Of a DNA stretch of 9,241 bases, positions 5,826 through 9,241 are shown one piece after another. Each line of letters begins with the position of its first letter. Position 1 is the first letter of the stretch. A program made the translations under genes and the position numbers. This DNA comes from an uncultured Lachnospiraceae bacterium (GTDB lineage: Bacteria > Bacillota > Clostridia > Lachnospirales > Lachnospiraceae), in contig CAJOPP010000030.1 of NCBI GenBank assembly GCA_905236365.1, positions 1-9,241 of the forward strand, in the 5' to 3' direction. The notes beneath the pieces were generated by a model. It did not search any database. It worked only from the letters and a program-made list of their open reading frames with translations, and was not told where the DNA came from.

Positions 5826-6671
5826 ATGTATAAAGTAATTATAGTAGATGATGAACCCATTATCGTAGAGGGGTTACAAAAGGGAATTGAATGGGAACAC
5901 TGGGACTGTGAGATTGTGGGAACTGCAGGAAATGGTATGGAAGGATTGAAACTTGTAAGGGAGTTGAAGCCGGATATGTTGATTTCTGATATTTCCATGA
6001 TATATATGGACGGACTCACAATGGTAGCTGCTATCAAATCGGAATTTCCGGATATTGAAGTTTGCCTGTTGACAGGCTTTCGCAATTTTGAGTATGCACA
6101 ACAGGCGATAAAGCTGGGTGTAACAAGATATTTATTAAAGCCATCGAAGTTTGATGAATTGGAAGAAGCGATTGAGGCTATGACCAATAACCTAAAGTCT
6201 CGGGGCACCTCAGAAGAAGAAACAATTAATAACGAAGTCTGGAATCTGGAAAATAACAGTGAAAAATATCTTTTTGAAACTTTTATTAAAAATAGACCGA
6301 CTGTGGATGAGAGTACCGGAGAAAAACTGAAGTTTACAGACGCAAACAATTATATTGTAAAGAGTGCAATTCTTTTTATGTATGAGAACTATACACAGAA
6401 AATCAGTCTGTTGGATGTAGCGGAGGAATGTTTTGTCAGTAACTGGCATTTGAGCAAACTGTTAAACCGATATACAGGAAAGGGATTTTTTGAAATCCTC
6501 AACAGGATCCGGCTGGATAAAGCGAAAGAATTGTTAGATACAACAACAATGAAGATTCAGGACATATCAGAAATGGTAGGATTTCAGGATGTGACTCATT
6601 TTTCAAGAATTTTCAAAAGCTATGAAGGAGTTTCGCCGACGGAATACCGCACCCGTACTGAGAATATGTAA
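5826..6671 (+). CDS. YesN-type response regulator (REC plus AraC helix-turn-helix)
   Basis: This is a DNA-binding regulator of 281 residues, the likely partner of the kinase at 120-1979. The receiver domain (about 1-122) has the acidic pair Asp8-Asp9, the phospho-acceptor Asp55 (LISDIS), Thr83 (LLTGF) and Lys105 (LLKP). A short linker of about 50 residues leads to a C-terminal AraC domain (about 174-281). Its two helix-turn-helix motifs lie near 194-213 (SLLDVAEECFVSNWHLSKLL) and 244-266, with the family signature GFQDVTHFSRIFKSYEGVSP. The linker is short compared with many YesN proteins. ATG at 5826 is preferred over a TTG 24 bases earlier because AAAGGAG lies at 5813-5819, six bases upstream. 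It probably activates the importer, and perhaps nagBA, when the cognate glycan is sensed. Confidence 0.93.
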   Translation: MYKVIIVDDEPIIVEGLQKGIEWEHWDCEIVGTAGNGMEGLKLVRELKPDMLISDISMIYMDGLTMVAAIKSEFPDIEVCLLTGFRNFEYAQQAIKLGVTRYLLKPSKFDELEEAIEAMTNNLKSRGTSEEETINNEVWNLENNSEKYLFETFIKNRPTVDESTGEKLKFTDANNYIVKSAILFMYENYTQKISLLDVAEECFVSNWHLSKLLNRYTGKGFFEILNRIRLDKAKELLDTTTMKIQDISEMVGFQDVTHFSRIFKSYEGVSPTEYRTRTENM

Positions 6672-6783
6672 TCCAATACAAAGTGTCGGTGTTCCTTTTA
6701 CTGAGTCAATGAATATATTCCGGAAATGCTTCTCTGTGACTGAGTACCGGCATATAGATACTAGAAATAAGGAAGGAAAAGAC
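6672..6783 (+). other. Gap before nagB with short repeats
   Basis: No terminator is visible, so nagB can be read through from the regulator gene. ACTGAGT occurs twice (6700-6706 and 6739-6745), and the palindrome TTCCGGAA (6718-6725) lies between the copies. TATATT (6714-6719) could be a -10 box, but no good -35 box is seen. No site resembling the GntR-type NagR operator was recognised. Confidence 0.35.
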
Positions 6784-7518
6784 ATGCGGATTATTAAAGC
6801 AGAAGATTATTATTCGATGAGCAGGATGGCAGCCAATATTATTTCTGCTCAGATTATTATGAAACCCAGATGTGTGTTAGGATTGGCAACCGGTTCTACC
6901 CCTTTGGGAATATATTCCCAGCTAATTGAATGGTACAAAAAAGGGGATTTGGATTTTTCAGAAGTGACAAGTATCAATCTGGATGAATATAAGGGATTGT
7001 CAGGGGACAATGACCAGAGTTACCGTTATTTTATGAATACCAATTTTTTTGATTATATCAATATTTTAAAAGAAAATACCTATGTTCCAAACGGTCTGGA
7101 GGAAGATTCGGAGAAAGCCTGCAGAGAATATAATCAGATTATTCTGCAAAGTGGCGGAGTGGATCTCCAGTTGTTGGGTTTGGGCAATAATGGACATATC
7201 GGGTTCAATGAGCCAGGAGAAGCCTTTGAGAAAGAAACTCACTGTGTGAAACTTGCCGAGAGTACCGTAAAGGCGAATGCAAGATTTTTTGCGGATGAAT
7301 CACTGGTCCCGAAAGAAGCCTATACAATGGGAATCAAATCCATTATGCAGGCTAAGAAGATTGTAATTGTTGTAAATGGGGAAGGCAAAGCAGATATTGT
7401 AAAACAGGCATTTTTTGGACCGGTTACTCCCAAAATCCCGGCTTCTGTTTTGCAGTTGCATAATGATGTTACCCTTGTAGGAGATCAGGAGGCACTGAAG
7501 TATATTGAAGGATTATAG
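6784..7518 (+). CDS. nagB: Glucosamine-6-phosphate deaminase
   Basis: This cytoplasmic enzyme converts glucosamine-6-phosphate to fructose-6-phosphate and ammonia, the last step feeding amino sugars into glycolysis. At 244 residues it matches the short Bacillus-type enzyme, not the longer, allosteric E. coli form. Motifs in order are the phosphate-binding LATGSTPLGIY (34-44), SINLDEYKGL with catalytic Asp67, DQSYRYFM (77-84) and LGLGNNGHIGFNEPG (131-145) with His138 and Glu143. The frame is open back to 6622, overlapping the regulator gene. ATG at 6784 is chosen because GGAAGG lies seven bases upstream and the family normally begins MRII or MKII. nagA follows after 100 bases with no terminator, so the two are probably one transcript, in the order B-A. 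Confidence 0.96.
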   Translation: MRIIKAEDYYSMSRMAANIISAQIIMKPRCVLGLATGSTPLGIYSQLIEWYKKGDLDFSEVTSINLDEYKGLSGDNDQSYRYFMNTNFFDYINILKENTYVPNGLEEDSEKACREYNQIILQSGGVDLQLLGLGNNGHIGFNEPGEAFEKETHCVKLAESTVKANARFFADESLVPKEAYTMGIKSIMQAKKIVIVVNGEGKADIVKQAFFGPVTPKIPASVLQLHNDVTLVGDQEALKYIEGL

Positions 7519-7618
7519 AGCAGGGACAGTACGAATGAACGCTTGTGGAAATAGTAGATTATTTGCAATATAGTGTTTCGGGTAAAGAGCTGGAACGGGA
7601 TGAGAAGAGGTTTGAGGA

Positions 7619-8728
7619 ATGATAATTAAGAATGGCAGAGTTTTCACGGCGGAATTTCGATTTGAGAAAAAGGATATCAGGATAAAGGAAGGTATAATTA
7701 CAGAAATTGGAGAGATAAAGGACGAGCAGGATGAAATTCTGGATGCAGAAGGACAGATGGTGATACCGGGACTTACAGATATCCATTTCCATGGGTGTGT
7801 TGGTTATGATTTTTGCGACGGGACAGAGGAATCAATTACGGAGATGGCAAAGTTTCAGTTGAGCAAAGGAGTTACCGGTATTTGTCCAGCTACCATGACA
7901 TTGGGAAAAGACCGATTGATCACGATTTGTAAAACGGCAGCGGAACACAGAGATTCGGCAGAACAGGCAGATTTGGTGGGAATCAATTTGGAGGGACCAT
8001 TTATTTCTCCGGACCGGTGTGGAGCACAAAATCCGGATTTTGTACATAAACCGGATGCAGATTTTTTGAGAGAGCTGATTGCAGCGTCAAAGGGTCTGAC
8101 CAAACTGGTTACGATTGCACCGGAAGTAGAGGGTGCACTTTCCTGTATTGCGGAGTTGAAAGATCAGATTCGCTTTTCAATTGGACATACGATGGCAGAT
8201 TATGACGAAACGGTAAAGGCATTTGAGACTGGTGCTAAGCATGTGACACATCTGTTTAATGCAATGTCAGGATTGACCCATAGAGCGCCGGGTGTTGTTG
8301 GAGCAGCTGCAGACCAACCGGATATTATGGCAGAGATGATCTGTGATGGAATTCATATTCATCCCGCAGTGATCCGTACAGCATTTAAGATGTTTGGTGA
8401 TGATAGGATTGTATTGATCAGTGATAGTATGCGGGCTTGCGGTATGGAAGATGGGGAGTATGAGTTAGGAGGTCTTCCGGTGATCAAAAAGGGAAATACA
8501 GCCACTCTGAAGGATGGAACGCTGGCTGGAAGTGTAACAAATCTGTTTGACTGCATGATTAATGTGATCAAGATGGGTGTTCCGGTGGAATCAGCAGTAA
8601 AGGCAGCTACCTATAATCCGGTGAAGGCATTAGGACTTCTTGATCAGCTTGGCAGTATAGAAGTTGGAAAGGCAGGCAGGTTGGTTATTCTTGACCGGAA
8701 TTATGGAATTGTAAGGGTAATAAAGTAA
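7619..8728 (+). CDS. nagA: N-acetylglucosamine-6-phosphate deacetylase
   Basis: This cytoplasmic amidohydrolase removes the acetyl group from GlcNAc-6-phosphate, giving acetate and the substrate of NagB. It has 369 residues, slightly shorter than the roughly 380-395 of common homologues, but looks complete. Motifs are the HxH pair in DIHFHGCVGYDF (His56, His58), the metal ligand Glu125 in NLEGPFISP, His190 in SIGHT, His211 in THLFNAM, and the catalytic Asp269 in LISDSMRACG. HRAPGVVGAA (221-230) lies in the substrate loop. The start is supported by GAGG at 7607-7610, eight bases upstream. A long hairpin follows four bases after the stop codon and ends the operon. The 100 bases before it contain no recognisable regulatory signal. 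Confidence 0.96.
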   Translation: MIIKNGRVFTAEFRFEKKDIRIKEGIITEIGEIKDEQDEILDAEGQMVIPGLTDIHFHGCVGYDFCDGTEESITEMAKFQLSKGVTGICPATMTLGKDRLITICKTAAEHRDSAEQADLVGINLEGPFISPDRCGAQNPDFVHKPDADFLRELIAASKGLTKLVTIAPEVEGALSCIAELKDQIRFSIGHTMADYDETVKAFETGAKHVTHLFNAMSGLTHRAPGVVGAAADQPDIMAEMICDGIHIHPAVIRTAFKMFGDDRIVLISDSMRACGMEDGEYELGGLPVIKKGNTATLKDGTLAGSVTNLFDCMINVIKMGVPVESAVKAATYNPVKALGLLDQLGSIEVGKAGRLVILDRNYGIVRVIK

Positions 8729-8732
8729 AAAG

Positions 8733-8806
8733 AAGGACTTCTGATATAGGCAAATTCATTGCTGCATGCAGTGGAATATGCGTTTTATCAGGAGTCCTTT
8801 GTGTTT
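8733..8806 (+). terminator. Long hairpin terminator after nagA, probably bidirectional
   Basis: AAGGACTTCTGATA (8733-8746) pairs with TATCAGGAGTCCTT (8786-8799), 14 base pairs including one G-U. The T-rich tail TTTGTGTTT follows on the plus strand. On the minus strand the same stem is followed by CTTCTTTTT, a better T run, so it could also stop transcription coming from the right. The 39-base apical part is unusually long and contains the perfect palindrome CTGCATGCAG (8762-8771). Confidence 0.75.
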
Positions 8807-8838
8807 GAATTAGATATTTTGTATTCTCATCAAGTTTA

Positions 8839-8916
8839 TTGAAAAAGAAAAGAGTAGAACATTATATAAACTTAGTAGGATATTACATTTATTTTTGTTT
8901 TTAAGTTTGTTAGAAT
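8839..8916 (+). promoter_or_regulatory. AT-rich promoter region of the secreted hydrolase gene
   Basis: Two promoter candidates are visible. TTGAAA (8839-8844) is followed after 18 bases by TATATA (8863-8868). Further down, TGT plus TAGAAT (8911-8916) forms an extended -10 element without a good -35 box. The second would start transcription near 8923, about 75 bases before the ATG. The terminator upstream makes an independent promoter in this gap likely, but the choice between the two is open. Confidence 0.4.
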
Positions 8917-8925
8917 AGATAAATC

Positions 8926-8939
8926 TGAATAAAAGCGAA
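8926..8939 (+). repeat. 14-base repeat TGAATAAAAGCGAA, copy 2
   Basis: This is identical to bases 3704-3717 in the gap after the binding-protein gene. Here it lies just downstream of a possible transcription start near 8923, a position where a repressor could act. A chance match of A-rich sequence remains possible. Confidence 0.5.
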
Positions 8940-8998
8940 AGTCAGCCAATATGTTTCATAATGTATCGGTGTCTTTTGCGGAAAGGTGGAAAATAAGC

Positions 8999-9241
8999 AT
9001 GAAAGAAAGTGAGAACGGCATGAAAAGGAAACAAAAGAAATTTTTACACCGTCAGCGAAAATCAATCATGAAAAGTGTATTGACATTGGTTTTGACACTT
9101 GTATTGATGATTGGTCAATTTGGTGTGGTGCCGCAGGTAGAAGCGAGAACGGGAGATGAAAAACTCAAGGTTGCCTGTATTGGAGACAGTATTACATGGG
9201 GTATTGGACTGAATTGGGGCGGCGTACCGGAAACAGGAGAA
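8999..9241 (+). CDS. Secreted SGNH/GDSL-family hydrolase, N-terminal part (cut by window end)
   Basis: The reading frame stays open for 81 codons to the window end. The N-terminus is strongly basic (KRKQKKFLHRQRK, 9-21) and is followed by a hydrophobic signal segment at about 26-44 and a possible signal-peptidase site after VEA (47-49). The mature part begins with KVACIGDSITWG (57-68), the block I motif of SGNH/GDSL hydrolases, with Ser64 as the nucleophile. Such enzymes are often esterases that remove acetyl groups from glycans, including sialate and xylan esters; which one applies here cannot be told from this fragment. ATG at 8999 is supported by AAGGTGG at 8983-8989, nine bases upstream; internal ATGs at codons 8 and 24 are alternatives. 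It has its own promoter region after the nagA terminator, so it is a neighbour and not necessarily part of the operon. Confidence 0.85.
   Translation, partial: MKESENGMKRKQKKFLHRQRKSIMKSVLTLVLTLVLMIGQFGVVPQVEARTGDEKLKVACIGDSITWGIGLNWGGVPETGE

Noticed and set aside
5738..6349. 203-residue open frame on the minus strand opposite the response regulator
   Set aside because: It lies wholly antisense to a clear REC domain and its upstream sequence, has a Ser/Phe/Ile-rich composition typical of reverse-frame translation, and shows no known motif.
6622..6783. N-terminal extension of NagB overlapping the regulator gene
   Set aside because: The frame is open, but the extension is absent from the family and overlaps the regulator end; ATG at 6784 has a good ribosome binding site and the expected MRII start.

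Overview
The window looks like the chromosome of a low-GC gut Firmicute, most likely a Lachnospiraceae member related to Roseburia, Blautia or Eubacterium. The evidence is the moderate AT bias, strong AGGAGG-type ribosome binding sites, a lipoprotein signal typical of that group, and the pairing of a YesM/YesN two-component system with a CUT1 sugar importer. The family assignment is an inference from style, not from a database match.

All genes lie on the plus strand. They are a YesM-type sensor histidine kinase (120-1979) closed by a strong terminator; a carbohydrate-binding lipoprotein (2311-3645) with its own promoter region; an unusual 314-base gap full of stem-loops (3646-3959); two ABC permease subunits (3960-4859 and 4871-5728); a REC-AraC response regulator (5826-6671); glucosamine-6-phosphate deaminase nagB (6784-7518); N-acetylglucosamine-6-phosphate deacetylase nagA (7619-8728); a long hairpin terminator that reads both ways; and the first 81 codons of a secreted SGNH/GDSL hydrolase (8999 to the window end).

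Together the genes suggest a locus for sensing, importing and breaking down amino sugars. The kinase would sense an extracellular glycan or the loaded binding protein and phosphorylate the regulator. The importer would bring in an N-acetylhexosamine-containing sugar, and NagA then NagB would turn GlcNAc-6-phosphate into fructose-6-phosphate. No ABC ATPase, amino-sugar kinase, glycosidase or GntR-type NagR repressor is present, so these must be elsewhere or outside the window. The specific substrate cannot be read from the sequence.

I found no clearly new protein system. The least ordinary material is non-coding: the structured gap between the binding protein and the permeases, helically phased GTCAAAC repeats upstream of the binding-protein gene, and short repeats shared between distant intergenic regions. 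No tRNA, rRNA, CRISPR array, insertion sequence or phage feature was seen.
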